From an uncultured SAR86 cluster bacterium (GTDB taxonomy: Bacteria; Pseudomonadota; Gammaproteobacteria; Magnimaribacterales; AG-339-G14), in assembly GCA_902526045.1 (NCBI GenBank), contig CABZJI010000003.1:1-64000 (forward strand): DNA of 64,000 nt, written 5' to 3'. Positions 37,177-48,598 of the stretch are shown here, in pieces (positions within the stretch are counted from its first letter, which is position 1; each line of letters begins with the position of its first letter). The position numbers and the translations under genes were made by a program. The notes beneath the pieces were generated by a model. The model saw only the letters and a list, made by a program, of their open reading frames with translations. It made no database searches and was not told the origin of the DNA.

Positions 37177-38403
37177 ATGTCTGATCCGTTAAGAAATTTT
37201 CTAGATAAAACTAAGCCAAATTTTCAAAAAGATGGTGCGTGGTCAAAATATTTTCCATTATTTGATGTTTTTGAAAATTTATTTTATTCATCTTCAAGAA
37301 AAACCTCTGGAATTACTCATGTTAGAGATGGTTCAGATATCCAAAGAGTAATGGCTATTGTTTGGATGGCAACCTTCCCAACAATGTTTTTTGGAATGTA
37401 TAACTTAGGTTATCAATCTTTAATAGCCATAGATGCTTTAAATGCTGCGGGACAAGAATTTGCAAAAGATTGGCATTGGCCAATTATTGAATTAGTTTCT
37501 GGTTTAAATCCAAATAATATTTTTGACTGTATCGCTTACGGTGCAGTCTTCTTCATGCCAATTTACCTAGTAACCTTTATTGTAGGAATTTTTTGGGAAG
37601 CTATTTTTGCTGTTGTAAGAGGTCATGAAATCAGCGAAGGTGCCTTTGTAACAACAGTTTTATTTGCATTATCATGTCCTCCAAATGCACCTCTATGGCA
37701 GGTTGCCTTGGGCATAACTGTTGGACTTGTAATAGGAAAAGAAATCTTTGGTGGAACAGGTAAGAATTTTTTGAATCCCGCTTTAACAGGAAGAGCTTTT
37801 TTATACTTTGCATACCCTGCATCTTGGTCTGGTGACTTATCTTGGGTTGCAGTTGATGGTTATTCTGCTGCCACCATTTTAGGTCTTTCAGCTGAGTCTG
37901 GTTATCAATTTCTTCCAGAATCTTATAGCTGGTCAAATGCATTTTTAGGTTTTATACCAGGGTCAATTGGAGAAACTTCAACGCTTGCAATTTTAGCTGG
38001 TTTAGCAATACTCCTTTTTACAAGAGTTGCATCATGGAGAGTTGTTTCGGGAGTCTTATTAGGCACAATACTAACCTCTATGCTTTTTAATATCGTTGGA
38101 AGTGATACCAATCCTATGTTTTCAATGCCATTTTGGTGGCATATGGTTGTAGGTGGATACGCTTTTGGAATGGTATTCATGGCAACAGAGCCAGTTTCAG
38201 GCTCACATACAAATAACGGACGATGGATATACGGATTTATTATAGGTATCTTGGTTGTTTTAATTCGAGTTGTAAATCCTGCTTTTCCTGAAGGAATGAT
38301 GCTAGCAATTCTATTTGCAAACTTAACCTCACCACTAATTGATTATTTTGTAGTCAAGCAAAATATAAAACGAAGAAATAAGGTCATTTATGCAGAAAGA
38401 TAG
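37177..38403 (+). CDS. nqrB: Na+-NQR subunit B
   Basis: HVRDGSDIQRVMAIVWMATFPTMFFGMYN, GKNFLNPALTGRAFLYFAYPA, SGYSAAT-like FMN site (DGYSAATILG). Confidence 0.95.
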   Translation: MSDPLRNFLDKTKPNFQKDGAWSKYFPLFDVFENLFYSSSRKTSGITHVRDGSDIQRVMAIVWMATFPTMFFGMYNLGYQSLIAIDALNAAGQEFAKDWHWPIIELVSGLNPNNIFDCIAYGAVFFMPIYLVTFIVGIFWEAIFAVVRGHEISEGAFVTTVLFALSCPPNAPLWQVALGITVGLVIGKEIFGGTGKNFLNPALTGRAFLYFAYPASWSGDLSWVAVDGYSAATILGLSAESGYQFLPESYSWSNAFLGFIPGSIGETSTLAILAGLAILLFTRVASWRVVSGVLLGTILTSMLFNIVGSDTNPMFSMPFWWHMVVGGYAFGMVFMATEPVSGSHTNNGRWIYGFIIGILVVLIRVVNPAFPEGMMLAILFANLTSPLIDYFVVKQNIKRRNKVIYAER

Positions 38404-39172
38404 CATTATAAATATTATTCTTGTTGGAATTGGTTTATGTGTTATCTGTGGTGCTGTCATATCTACTGTTGCTGTCTCGCTCAAGGATCAGCAAGAGCAA
38501 AACGTATTATTTGATCAACAAAGTAAAATTATAGATGCTGCCAGATTACTTGAAGTTTATCCCTCACCACAAGAAGCATTAGCTTCGATAGAGGAAGTGG
38601 TTGTTAATCTTGATGAAGGTCAGCCTTCAGACTTTCCTGCAGATCAATATGATTTAGACACCATATTAAGAGATTCATCTCAGCACAGAGTTCTTGATGG
38701 ATCTGATGATATTGCAATGATAAGTGTTAGAGAAAATCTCTCAAAAGTTTACATTGAATACAGAAACAACGAATTAAAAACCTTAATACTTCCTGTAAGA
38801 GGTTATGGTTTGTGGGGAACTTTATATGGCTACCTTGCTCTTGATTCAGACTTAAATACGATAGTAGGTTTAGAGTTCTATAAACACAAGGAAACACCTG
38901 GATTGGGAGCAGAAGTTGACAACCCCAACTGGAAAAAATTATGGAATGGAAAAAGAGTATACGATGAAAGCGGTTTAGTGCAGATTTCAGTCATCAAAGG
39001 ATTTTCTAATCCAGAAAATACCGAATATTCTTATGAAGTTGATGGTTTATCTGGTGCAACTATCACCAGCAAGGGAGTTTCAAATCTTCTTGCTTTTTGG
39101 TTAGGTAACGAAGGGTTTGGTCCCTTCATCAATAATTTAAAAAATAAAGATATAAATCTAAGCGATGTCTAA
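38390..39172 (+). CDS. nqrC: Na+-NQR subunit C
   Basis: [50 protein letters not shown]. Confidence 0.95.
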   Translation: MQKDSIINIILVGIGLCVICGAVISTVAVSLKDQQEQNVLFDQQSKIIDAARLLEVYPSPQEALASIEEVVVNLDEGQPSDFPADQYDLDTILRDSSQHRVLDGSDDIAMISVRENLSKVYIEYRNNELKTLILPVRGYGLWGTLYGYLALDSDLNTIVGLEFYKHKETPGLGAEVDNPNWKKLWNGKRVYDESGLVQISVIKGFSNPENTEYSYEVDGLSGATITSKGVSNLLAFWLGNEGFGPFINNLKNKDINLSDV

Positions 39173-39836
39173 GTTTAAAGAAATCTTATTGACGCCTATT
39201 TTCAAAGATAATCCAATAGCTTTACAAATACTAGGTATCTGTTCCGCTTTAGCTGTAACCAGCAAACTTTATCCAACATTAATAATGTGTGTTGCTTTAA
39301 CTATCACTGTCAGCCTATCAAATTTCTTTATTTCACTTATAAGAAATATTATTCCCACCAACATAAGAATTATTGTCCAAATGACAATTATCTCTTCACT
39401 AGTTATTTTGGTAGATCAATTTCTTAAAGCTTATGATTATGAAACTAGTAAAACATTATCTGTCTTTGTTGGATTAATTATTACTAATTGTATTGTTATG
39501 GGGAGAGCAGAAGCATTTGCCATGCAGAATTCTCCCGGAGTTAGTTTCTTAGATGGTTTGGGTAATGGATTGGGGTATAGCCTAATCTTAATTGTAGTAG
39601 GAACTATAAGAGAGTTATTAGGTTCCGGCCAATTACTTGGAATTGATATTTTAACTACTACTCAAAATGGGGGATGGTATGTAGGAAATAATTTCTTTTT
39701 ATTAGCACCGAGCTCTTTTTTGATAATAGGATTATTTATATGGGCTCTTAGATCGTGGAAAACTGAGCAAGTTGAAGAGAAAGAATTTCTTATGAGTAAA
39801 AATGCTCCTAAAGAGGTAGAAACTCACCATGCTTGA
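39165..39836 (+). CDS. nqrD: Na+-NQR subunit D
   Basis: [59 protein letters not shown]. Confidence 0.95.
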   Translation: MSKFKEILLTPIFKDNPIALQILGICSALAVTSKLYPTLIMCVALTITVSLSNFFISLIRNIIPTNIRIIVQMTIISSLVILVDQFLKAYDYETSKTLSVFVGLIITNCIVMGRAEAFAMQNSPGVSFLDGLGNGLGYSLILIVVGTIRELLGSGQLLGIDILTTTQNGGWYVGNNFFLLAPSSFLIIGLFIWALRSWKTEQVEEKEFLMSKNAPKEVETHHA

Positions 39837-40440
39837 GCATTATCTTTCTATTTTTATCTCCTCAATTTTCATAGAGAACTTAGCCTTATCTGTATTTCTT
39901 GGCATGTGTACTTTTTTAGCTATTTCTAAAAAAATTGAGGCTGCCATTGGACTTGGAATTGCAGTAATCGTTGTATTAGCTATAACGGTTCCTTTAAATA
40001 ATATCATTTATAATTTTTTACTTAGAGACGGAGCTTTAACGTGGCTTGGTTATCCTGATGTTTCTTTAGAGTTTGTTGGTTTAATCAGTTATATAGGAGT
40101 AATAGCTGCTTGTGTTCAAATTCTTGAGATGTTTTTAGATAAATATGTCCCAAAACTTTATACAGCTTTAGGAATATTTCTTCCTCTTATAACTGTCAAT
40201 TGTGCAATTCTCGGTGCTTCATTATTCATGGTAGAAAAGAACTTAGATTTTGGGGAAAGTGTTGTTTACGGTCTTGGAGGAGGAGTAGGTTGGGCTTTAG
40301 CGATTGTTTTATTGGCGGGAATTAGAGAAAAATTAAAATATAGTGATATTCCAGATGGACTTGAAGGATTAGGTATTACCTTTATAACTGTTGGTTTGAT
40401 GACCTTTGGTTTTATGTCGTTTGGGGGAATAATACTCTAA
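39829..40440 (+). CDS. nqrE: Na+-NQR subunit E
   Basis: [48 protein letters not shown]. Confidence 0.95.
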   Translation: MLEHYLSIFISSIFIENLALSVFLGMCTFLAISKKIEAAIGLGIAVIVVLAITVPLNNIIYNFLLRDGALTWLGYPDVSLEFVGLISYIGVIAACVQILEMFLDKYVPKLYTALGIFLPLITVNCAILGASLFMVEKNLDFGESVVYGLGGGVGWALAIVLLAGIREKLKYSDIPDGLEGLGITFITVGLMTFGFMSFGGIIL

Positions 40441-41670
40441 ATGATTAACTTAGATCTTATATTTGGAATTGCGACGTTTACGGTAATAGTAAATCTCATG
40501 ATTTTTGTTATCCTTTTTGCTAGATCTAGATTGGTTTCTACTGGTGACGTTTCTATCCAAATTAATGGAGACCAAGACAAAGTGATCACAGTTCCTGCTG
40601 GTGGAAAGTTATTACAGACCCTAGCATCAGAAAATTTATTTCTTTCTTCTGCATGCGGAGGAGGGGGAACATGCTCTCAATGTCGATGTCAGGTATTCGA
40701 AGGTGGAGGATCGATACTTTCGACCGAAGAAGCTCATTTCAATAATAAAGAAAAAAGAGAAGGTTGGAGATTATCTTGCCAAGTCCCAGTAAAGGCTGAT
40801 ATGAAAATTACTGTTCCCGATGAAGTTTTTGGAGTAAAAAAATGGGAAACAACTGTTATTTCCAACGATAATGTTGCCACTTTTATAAAAGAATTAGTTC
40901 TGAAATTGCCTGATGGAGAAAATGTAGGATTTGATGCAGGTGGTTATGTACAAATGGAAATCCCTCCCTATACTGCAGATTATAAATCTTTTGACGTCAA
41001 GGATATTTATAGAGGAGATTGGGAAAAATTTAAAGTTTTCGATAATGTTGCTACGGTTGGAGTTCCAGTTATAAGAGCATATTCAATGGCAAATTATCCT
41101 GAAGAGAGAGGGATAATGAAATTCAATATCAGACTTGCTAGCCCACCTCCTGGTACAAGCTTTCCTCCTGGAGAAGCTTCATCTTACTTATTTAATCTTA
41201 AGCCTGGTGATAATTTAACAATATTTGGTCCTTTTGGAGAATTTATGGCCAAAGATACTCCTAATGAAATGGTATTTATCGGCGGTGGTGCAGGAATGGC
41301 GCCGATGAGATCACATATTTTTGATCAACTACTAAGATTAGATTCTTCGAGAAAAATAACTTTTTGGTATGGTGCTCGTAGTTTAAAAGAAATGTTCTAC
41401 ATCGATGATTTTAATGATTTACAAGATAAATACGAGAACTTTACCTGGCATGCTGCTTTATCCGATCCTTTACCAGAAGATGATTGGAATGGCATGAATG
41501 GTTTTATTCACCAAGTATTGTTTGATAACTATTTAAAAGATCATCCAGCTCCTGAAGATTGTGAATATTATATGTGCGGTCCTCCTCCGATGATGGATGC
41601 TTGTTTTAAGATGCTTGATAGCCTTGGGGTAGAGCCAGAGAATATCATGTTTGATGACTTTGGCAGTTAA
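40441..41670 (+). CDS. nqrF: Na+-NQR subunit F
   Basis: [17 protein letters not shown] 2Fe-2S motif, [26 protein letters not shown]. Confidence 0.96.
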   Translation: MINLDLIFGIATFTVIVNLMIFVILFARSRLVSTGDVSIQINGDQDKVITVPAGGKLLQTLASENLFLSSACGGGGTCSQCRCQVFEGGGSILSTEEAHFNNKEKREGWRLSCQVPVKADMKITVPDEVFGVKKWETTVISNDNVATFIKELVLKLPDGENVGFDAGGYVQMEIPPYTADYKSFDVKDIYRGDWEKFKVFDNVATVGVPVIRAYSMANYPEERGIMKFNIRLASPPPGTSFPPGEASSYLFNLKPGDNLTIFGPFGEFMAKDTPNEMVFIGGGAGMAPMRSHIFDQLLRLDSSRKITFWYGARSLKEMFYIDDFNDLQDKYENFTWHAALSDPLPEDDWNGMNGFIHQVLFDNYLKDHPAPEDCEYYMCGPPPMMDACFKMLDSLGVEPENIMFDDFGS

Positions 41671-42622
41671 ATACCTCTTTATATTTTTATTACTTTTAAC
41701 AGGTTGTGTTTCAAGTGAAAAGCAATTTCAAGGTTATATATTTGGGACTTACTACAATATAAAAATTTCAAATCCACAAAACTTGAGCATTGTTCAATCA
41801 AGCATTGATTCAAAACTTCATGAGATAGATATGTTGTTTTCAAATTATAAAAATGATTCTTACTTGATGAAATTCAACAGAAAGGAAAAACAGATATTTA
41901 GTGATGATTTTAATAGTTTACTGAATCATTCGATTAAAATATGTGAGTTTGTAAATCAAAACTTCAATATTTTTTCGGGCAGTTTAGTGAATCTTTGGGG
42001 TTTTGGACCTCTAAAAAGAACAGGTTTACCAAAAGATGAAGCTATAGATAAAGTTATACCCAATGGATGCAACTCTACTTCAAATGATCATTTAGAGATT
42101 GATTTTTCTGCAATTGCTAAAGGTCACGCAGTTGATGAGATATCGAAACTTTTAGATGATCAAAATTTAAAAAACTACTTTATAGATATAGGTGGAGAAA
42201 TACTTATTAAAGGGAATAAGAAAAAATCTCCTTGGATTATTTGTATAGAAAACCCAGATATCAGTAACAGTAAACCCGTTAAATGTTTATCCAAAAAGGA
42301 TAATGAGAAATATATGGCTATTGCAACATCTGGTGATTACAGAAATTTTTTCACTATAAACAATAGGCGCTACTCACATACTATTGATCCAAAGACAGGT
42401 TATCCTATCTCTAATAATTTAGCATCTGTCTCAGTAGCCTTACCAGGACAGTTTAGACATACAGGTGATGCAGATGCTTTGGCAACTGCCTTAAATGTTA
42501 TGGGATTAAATAAAGGCTTTGAATTTGCGGTAAATAATTCAATTGCTGCATTATTTGTTTTTAAGTTAGAAAATGAATTTTCTATTAGAATGACTCCATC
42601 TTTTGAGGATATAATTCATTAA
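41654..42622 (+). CDS. apbE: FAD:protein FMN transferase (lipoprotein)
   Basis: LLLLTGC lipobox, [43 protein letters not shown]. Confidence 0.92.
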   Translation: MTLAVKYLFIFLLLLTGCVSSEKQFQGYIFGTYYNIKISNPQNLSIVQSSIDSKLHEIDMLFSNYKNDSYLMKFNRKEKQIFSDDFNSLLNHSIKICEFVNQNFNIFSGSLVNLWGFGPLKRTGLPKDEAIDKVIPNGCNSTSNDHLEIDFSAIAKGHAVDEISKLLDDQNLKNYFIDIGGEILIKGNKKKSPWIICIENPDISNSKPVKCLSKKDNEKYMAIATSGDYRNFFTINNRRYSHTIDPKTGYPISNNLASVSVALPGQFRHTGDADALATALNVMGLNKGFEFAVNNSIAALFVFKLENEFSIRMTPSFEDIIH

Positions 42623-42624
42623 TT

Positions 42625-42798
42625 ATGGCTACTTTTGTGTTTGCATCTATCGTTTTTATACTCTCCATTCTTGGATTAAGTTTGGGCTTAATCCTTAACA
42701 ATAAGCCTTTACAAGGATCTTGTGGAGGTATGAGCAATCTTGATGGCAATTTGGAATGCAGCATATGTGGCGGCAACTCCAACAAGTGTCCTAAGTAA
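42625..42798 (+). CDS. nqrM: (Na+)-NQR maturation protein NqrM (DUF539), 57 aa, absent from supplied ORF track
   Basis: MATFVFASIVFILSILGLSLGLILNNKPLQGSCGGMSNLDGNLECSICGGNSNKCPK; Cys-rich tail, follows apbE. Confidence 0.92.
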   Translation: MATFVFASIVFILSILGLSLGLILNNKPLQGSCGGMSNLDGNLECSICGGNSNKCPK

Positions 42799-44403
42799 CT
42801 AGAACTGATTCATGGTGTTATCTTTTCCGCCTGCTTTCAGAGCTTTATCTCCTGAAAAATACTCTTTGTGAGTATCTCCAATTGTTGACCCAGCGAGATC
42901 TTGATGTTTGACAGATGACATATCTCTTCTTATTTCCTGTCTCTGTATACCTTTAACATACGCTAACATTCCTTCATCACCAAAATAGCCTTCAGTTAAA
43001 GTAGCTGTACCTAAAGCAGTCTCATGATAGGTTGGTAAAGTAATTAAGTGATGGAAGATACCAGCTTCTCTTGAAGCGTCTCTTTGGAAAGTTTTAATAA
43101 GCTCATCTGCTTCAATAGCTAAATCAGAATCATCAAATTTAATATCCATTAAACCTTTTGGATCTGATGCAGGATCAGGATAGGCTGAAACATCCTTACC
43201 TGAATCAAGCCACTCTTTATAAACTTGCTCTCTAAAGGATAATGTCCAATTGAAAGATGGAGAATTGTTGTAGACTAGTTTTGCTTTGGGTTCTACTGAC
43301 CTTATAGCATTAACCATTTCTGCAATTTGCTGTACATTTGGTTTTTCTGTTTCAATCCAGAGTAGATCAGCTCCATTTTGTAGGCTTGTTATGCAATCTA
43401 GGACGACTCTATCAAAACCAGTGTCTTCTTTAAATCTATATAAACCATTGGGGAGACGAACAGGTTTTACTAACAGTCCGTTTTGATGAATAGTAATATC
43501 ATTTTCATCCAATTCATCTAGATTAGTTATTTCTTCTGTTTCAAGGAAAGAATTGTATCGATCTGCTAAGTCGCCTTGTTCATGCATGACAGGAACTTTT
43601 TGTGTTAAACCCGCTCCTAAAGAATCAGTTCTGGCTACGATTAAACCGTTTTCAACTCCAAGCTCTAAAAATGAATACCTAACTGCATTAATCTTATGTA
43701 AAAAATCTTCGTGAGGGACAGTTACTTTTCCATCTTGGTGTCCGCATTGTTTTTCATCAGAAACTTGATTTTCAATTTGAATACAGCATGCTCCAGCTTG
43801 AATCATTTTTTTTGCTAACAAATAAGTTGCTTCTTCATTACCAAATCCAGCATCAATATCTGCAATTATAGGTACTACGTGAGTTTCAAAATTATCAATT
43901 TTGGATATCACTTTAGATTCATCGCCTCCATTTTCCCTAACTTCATCTAATTCATTAAACAAATGTTGTAATTCAACTGCATCCGCTCGCTTTAAAAATG
44001 TATAAATCTCTTTGATTAGGTTTGGAACAGCTAATTTTTCATGCATACTTTGATCAGGCAGGGGACCAAAATCTGATCGCAGTGCAGCAACCATCCATCC
44101 ACTCAAATAAACATATCTTTTATTAGTTGTCTCTCTGGATTTTTTTATCTCCATCATCATCTGTTGGGCAGTAAAACCATGCCAACAACCCAGAGATTGA
44201 GTATAGATAGATGAATCTTCATCGTACTCAGACATATCTTTATGCATTATGTCAGCAGTGTATTTAGCTATATCCAAACCTGTTTTGAATCTATTTTGTA
44301 AATCCATTCTTGCTGCATTTTCAGCAGAAATATTTTTGTATAAATCTCCACTTTTAGCTATTAATTGCTCAAAATGTTTTACAGTCTTTTTATAATCAAG
44401 CAT
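42799..44403 (-). CDS. aceA: Isocitrate lyase (large-type, 534 aa)
   Basis: IADIDAGFGNEEATYLLAKKMIQAGACCIQIENQVSDEKQCGHQDGKVTVPHEDFL; YNNSPSFNW. Confidence 0.95.
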   Translation of the reverse strand: MLDYKKTVKHFEQLIAKSGDLYKNISAENAARMDLQNRFKTGLDIAKYTADIMHKDMSEYDEDSSIYTQSLGCWHGFTAQQMMMEIKKSRETTNKRYVYLSGWMVAALRSDFGPLPDQSMHEKLAVPNLIKEIYTFLKRADAVELQHLFNELDEVRENGGDESKVISKIDNFETHVVPIIADIDAGFGNEEATYLLAKKMIQAGACCIQIENQVSDEKQCGHQDGKVTVPHEDFLHKINAVRYSFLELGVENGLIVARTDSLGAGLTQKVPVMHEQGDLADRYNSFLETEEITNLDELDENDITIHQNGLLVKPVRLPNGLYRFKEDTGFDRVVLDCITSLQNGADLLWIETEKPNVQQIAEMVNAIRSVEPKAKLVYNNSPSFNWTLSFREQVYKEWLDSGKDVSAYPDPASDPKGLMDIKFDDSDLAIEADELIKTFQRDASREAGIFHHLITLPTYHETALGTATLTEGYFGDEGMLAYVKGIQRQEIRRDMSSVKHQDLAGSTIGDTHKEYFSGDKALKAGGKDNTMNQF

Positions 44404-44428
44404 TTACGTTCCCCGTTTAAATGAATAC

Positions 44429-45793
44429 TTATTTTAATTTTGTTAGATAGCTAGCTAAGCCGGTGTATTGTATAGGAGATAGCTTGAGAAGTTTAGCTTT
44501 ATCTTCCTTAGAAATAGCAAGATTTTCCACCAAAGAAATATAACTTTTTTCGGTAATTTTGTTTCCTCTTGTTACTTTTTTTATGATTTCATAACTATTT
44601 TTAATTTTATTTTTTCTCATAACTGTTTGTATTGCTTCTGCTAAAACTTCCCAACTTTCTGTTAATTCTTTTTTAATTTTTGACTTATTTGGTTCTAGTT
44701 TATTCAAACCTTTATTCAATGAATTAAGAGAAATTTCTAAATAAGCAAAACAAAGCCCGATATTTCTACTCACTGTTGAATCTGATAAGTCTCTTTGTAA
44801 TCTAGAAATTTGCATCTTATTTTTAATGGCTGGAATGAGACTATTTGATAAAGTCAAATTTCCTTCAGCATTTTCGAAATCAATTGGATTGACTTTGTGA
44901 GGCATTGTGGATGAACCAACCTCATCGGATGAAATTTTTTGTTTAAGATAATCTTTAGAAATATAAAGCCAAATATCTTTTGAAAAATCTAGTAATACAT
45001 TATTTAAATTTTCTACATTAGATAACAAAAAAACTAGATTATCTTTAAATTCTATTTGAGACGAAATAAGAGAATATTCAAGATTGAATGAAGAAATAAA
45101 CTTATTTGTGATCTTTGGCCAATTGATAGAAGAATCTAAGGCATGGTGTGCATTAAAATTTCCTACGGCTCCATTAAATTTTGCTGCTTGCTTTGATTCT
45201 TTTATTTTTTTTTGGTGGAAGTTTATTCTGACGAAGAAATTTTTAAATTCTTTTCCTAAAGAAGTTGGGCTAGCTTTTTGACCATGAGTAAAGGAAAGCA
45301 TAGAAATATTAGCCCATTTAACCGCTAAACTTTTTAATTGCTTATTAAAAAACTTTAAGTTGGGTAATAAATGCTCAGTCCTATATCTTTCTATCATCAA
45401 TGCATAGGAGAGATTATTGATATCTTCTGAAGTACAACAAATATGAACATATTCACTTAATTTAGATAATCCTAATGATTCAAGCTGTTTTACAATATAA
45501 ATTTCTACAGCTTTTACATCGTGATTAGTTACCTTCTCTATAGATTTAATCTTTGATGCTTCATTCAAGTCAAAATTAATAAAAATATTTTCAATTTTTT
45601 TCTGTTGATTTTTACTAATAACAGGAAGAAATTTCATGCTTTTTAAGTTTAGTAAAAACAATAACCAATTAATCTCTACTTCTACTCTGGCTTTGATTAG
45701 AGCATATTCAGAAAAATAATTTTCAAGATCTTTTATTTTATTTTTATATCTTCCATCAATAGGGGATATAGATAAAAGTGATTCTTTAGTCAT
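44429..45793 (-). CDS. purB: Adenylosuccinate lyase
   Basis: SPIDGRYKNKIKDLENYFSEYALIKARVEVEI, SSTMPHKVNPIDFENAEGNL. Confidence 0.96.
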   Translation of the reverse strand: MTKESLLSISPIDGRYKNKIKDLENYFSEYALIKARVEVEINWLLFLLNLKSMKFLPVISKNQQKKIENIFINFDLNEASKIKSIEKVTNHDVKAVEIYIVKQLESLGLSKLSEYVHICCTSEDINNLSYALMIERYRTEHLLPNLKFFNKQLKSLAVKWANISMLSFTHGQKASPTSLGKEFKNFFVRINFHQKKIKESKQAAKFNGAVGNFNAHHALDSSINWPKITNKFISSFNLEYSLISSQIEFKDNLVFLLSNVENLNNVLLDFSKDIWLYISKDYLKQKISSDEVGSSTMPHKVNPIDFENAEGNLTLSNSLIPAIKNKMQISRLQRDLSDSTVSRNIGLCFAYLEISLNSLNKGLNKLEPNKSKIKKELTESWEVLAEAIQTVMRKNKIKNSYEIIKKVTRGNKITEKSYISLVENLAISKEDKAKLLKLSPIQYTGLASYLTKLK

Positions 45794-46860
45794 GATTTAT
45801 AAATTTCTCCACCGCCTAAACAAATATCATTTTGATAGAAGACAATAGATTGACCCGGAGTTATAGCTCTCTGTGGTTTTTCGAATTTTACACTAAAGAA
45901 ACGTTCTTTTTTTGTGAGGATACATTTCTGATCATCCTGCCTATATCGAATTTTAGCCATTAATTTTATAGGTTTTGTAAGATCCGGTTCAGAGATCCAA
46001 TTGATAGAGTCGACGAATAATTCTTTTTCAAATAAATTTTTATTATCATTCCCTTGGGCCACTACAAGGACATTTTCTAAAAGATTTTTTTCTACAACAT
46101 ACCACGGTCTTTCGTCGTAATTTTTTAATCCACCAATACCTAATCCTTGCCTTTGACCTAAAGTATAAAAAGAAAGGCCTCTATGAGAACCAACCTCTTT
46201 ACCGTTGTCACAGAAAATTTTTCCAGGCTTATCATTAATATAATTCTCTAGAAAACTAGGGAAAGGTCTTTCTCCAATAAAGCAAATTCCAGTACTATCC
46301 TTTTTTTTGAAAGTTGATAAATTCATGGATTTTGCAATTTCTCTAACTTCTTTTTTTGTGAGCTCAGAGAGAGGAAATATAGTTTTATCTAAAACCTCCT
46401 TATTTATATTGCATAAAAAATATGTTTGATCTTTATTTTGATCTTTCGCTTTTGCAAGATAATTTGTTCCAGATATCGATTTTATTCCTGCATAATGACC
46501 AGTGGCAATATAATCAAATTTATTGCTCACAGCATAATTATAGAATTCATTAAATTTTATATATTGATTACACAAAACGTCAGGATTGGGAGTTTTTCCA
46601 TTTTTTAAATCTGTTAAGAATTTCTCAAAAACCTTATTTTTATATTCATTTGAAAAATTTAAATGATGTAACTTTATATTTAATTGATCTGCAACTTTTG
46701 CAGCATCCATAAAATCTTCTTTTGCAGTACAGAGTGGAGTTCCATCATCATCCTCCCAATTCTTCATGAATGCGCCCTCTACCTCATATCCTTTTTTTAG
46801 TAGAAGTGCGGCAGAAACTGAGGAATCTACACCTCCAGACATACCAACAAGTACTTTCAT
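45790..46860 (-). CDS. mnmA: tRNA-specific 2-thiouridylase MnmA
   Basis: VGMSGGVDSSVSAALLLKKGYEVEGAFMKNWE, NPDVLCNQYIKF, KDQTYFLC, STGICFIGERPF. Confidence 0.96.
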   Translation of the reverse strand: MKVLVGMSGGVDSSVSAALLLKKGYEVEGAFMKNWEDDDGTPLCTAKEDFMDAAKVADQLNIKLHHLNFSNEYKNKVFEKFLTDLKNGKTPNPDVLCNQYIKFNEFYNYAVSNKFDYIATGHYAGIKSISGTNYLAKAKDQNKDQTYFLCNINKEVLDKTIFPLSELTKKEVREIAKSMNLSTFKKKDSTGICFIGERPFPSFLENYINDKPGKIFCDNGKEVGSHRGLSFYTLGQRQGLGIGGLKNYDERPWYVVEKNLLENVLVVAQGNDNKNLFEKELFVDSINWISEPDLTKPIKLMAKIRYRQDDQKCILTKKERFFSVKFEKPQRAITPGQSIVFYQNDICLGGGEIYKS

Positions 46861-46953
46861 AAGCTTATTTTATTAAAAAAATGCGAAAGTCTTAAACCTT
46901 TATTTTAATGATACAATCACTGCCTAAATTGTCCCTAGCAATAAAAAAAAGTT

Positions 46954-48228
46954 ATGAGTTTTGAAAAAATAGTAATTCCTTCTGGAGGAGAACCTATCAC
47001 CATAAGTGAAACAGGCAAGTTAAATGTTCCTGACAATCCAATAATACCCTTCATAGAAGGCGATGGTATAGGTACTGATATTACTCCAGCGATGATAAAA
47101 GTTATCGATAATGCAGTGGAAACTGCCTATGGAAATGAAAAAAAGATTTCTTGGATGGAGATTTATTGCGGCGAAAAATCAGTAGTTACTTATGGCAATG
47201 ATACCTGGCTTCCAGATGAAACAATTGATGCAATCAAAGAATATATTGTTGCAATAAAAGGTCCTTTAACTACTCCTATTGGAGGCGGAATCAGATCATT
47301 AAATGTCGCCCTTAGGCAAAAATTAGATCTTTACTCCTGCGAAAGACCTATTACGTATTTTGAAGGAGTTCCTAGTCCAGTTATTTATCCTGAATCTACC
47401 GATATGGTGGTATTTAGAGAAAATTCGGAAGATATTTATGCAGGCATCGAATTTAAAGCTGATTCTGATGAAGCTAAAAAAGTCATAAAATTCTTTAGAG
47501 AGGAAATGGGAGTTGGAAATATTAGATTTGAAGAATTCTGCGGTATTGGAGTAAAACCTATTTCAAAGCCTGGAACTGAAAGATTGGTTCGAAAAGCAAT
47601 TCAGTATGCTGTCGATAACGATAGATCTTCAGTCACTTTGGTTCATAAAGGTAACATCATGAAATTTACTGAAGGTGCTTTTAAAGAATGGGGTTACGGA
47701 GTAGCTAAATCTGAATACGGCGCTGTTTCTTTAGATGGTGGAGAATGGATGAGCTTTATAAATCCAAAAACTGGCAGGACTATCGTTATCAAAGACGTTA
47801 TTGCTGATTCTTTTTTGCAACAAATTCTGACAAGACCTGCTGATTACGATGTTATTGCTACAATGAATTTAAATGGAGATTACATTTCCGATGCATTGGC
47901 AGCAAAAGTGGGGGGACTCGGTTTAGCACCTGGAGCTAATGTAGGAGATCACATTGCTTTATTTGAAGCAACACACGGAACTGCTCCTAAATATGCAGGA
48001 GAAGACAAGGTAAATCCTTCTTCATTAATACTATCAGCAGGAATGATGCTAAACCATATTGGTTGGAAAGACGCTTCTGACAATGTCATAAAAGGGATAA
48101 GTTGGGCTATAAAAAACAAACTGGTAACTTACGATTTAGCTAGATTAATGAAAAATGCAACGAAACTTAAATGCTCAGAATTTGCAGACGAGGTATGCAA
48201 AGGAATGAAGATGGGGTATTTAAAATAG
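46954..48228 (+). CDS. icd: NADP-dependent isocitrate dehydrogenase
   Basis: [62 protein letters not shown]. Confidence 0.96.
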   Translation: MSFEKIVIPSGGEPITISETGKLNVPDNPIIPFIEGDGIGTDITPAMIKVIDNAVETAYGNEKKISWMEIYCGEKSVVTYGNDTWLPDETIDAIKEYIVAIKGPLTTPIGGGIRSLNVALRQKLDLYSCERPITYFEGVPSPVIYPESTDMVVFRENSEDIYAGIEFKADSDEAKKVIKFFREEMGVGNIRFEEFCGIGVKPISKPGTERLVRKAIQYAVDNDRSSVTLVHKGNIMKFTEGAFKEWGYGVAKSEYGAVSLDGGEWMSFINPKTGRTIVIKDVIADSFLQQILTRPADYDVIATMNLNGDYISDALAAKVGGLGLAPGANVGDHIALFEATHGTAPKYAGEDKVNPSSLILSAGMMLNHIGWKDASDNVIKGISWAIKNKLVTYDLARLMKNATKLKCSEFADEVCKGMKMGYLK

Positions 48229-48238
48229 CATCAATTTA

Positions 48239-48598
48239 ATGTTTTTTGACCTAAAATTAGAGAGCAAGAATCCAGAGGAAGAATATGAAGGCGATTTATC
48301 TGTTGCCGTAAGACCTTCTGAGCCAATAATAAAAAAACCTTCTTTATATAGAATTCTTTTGTTGAATGATGACTATACCCCCATGGAATTTGTAGTATAT
48401 GTTCTACAAAAGTTTTTTAATTATGATCAAGAAAGAGCAACGCAAATAATGTTGGCCGTGCACACCCATGGAAAAGGAGTATGTGGTATCTTTACTAAAG
48501 AAATAGCAGAGACAAAATCAACTCAAATTAATGATTTTGCTCAGCAAAATGAACATCCTTTGATAAGTGAAATTGAACCAGTTGACGAAGAAGATTAA
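48239..48598 (+). CDS. clpS: ATP-dependent Clp protease adaptor ClpS
   Basis: [47 protein letters not shown]. Confidence 0.96.
   Translation: MFFDLKLESKNPEEEYEGDLSVAVRPSEPIIKKPSLYRILLLNDDYTPMEFVVYVLQKFFNYDQERATQIMLAVHTHGKGVCGIFTKEIAETKSTQINDFAQQNEHPLISEIEPVDEED

Noticed and set aside
42585-42785. Minus-strand ORF 66 aa over apbE end/nqrM
   Set aside because: The plus strand carries nqrM with a clear Cys-rich family pattern.
42799-44403. 534-aa isocitrate lyase as an unusual insertion variant
   Set aside because: A long ICL form is already known in Pseudomonas/Acinetobacter-type bacteria; not novel.
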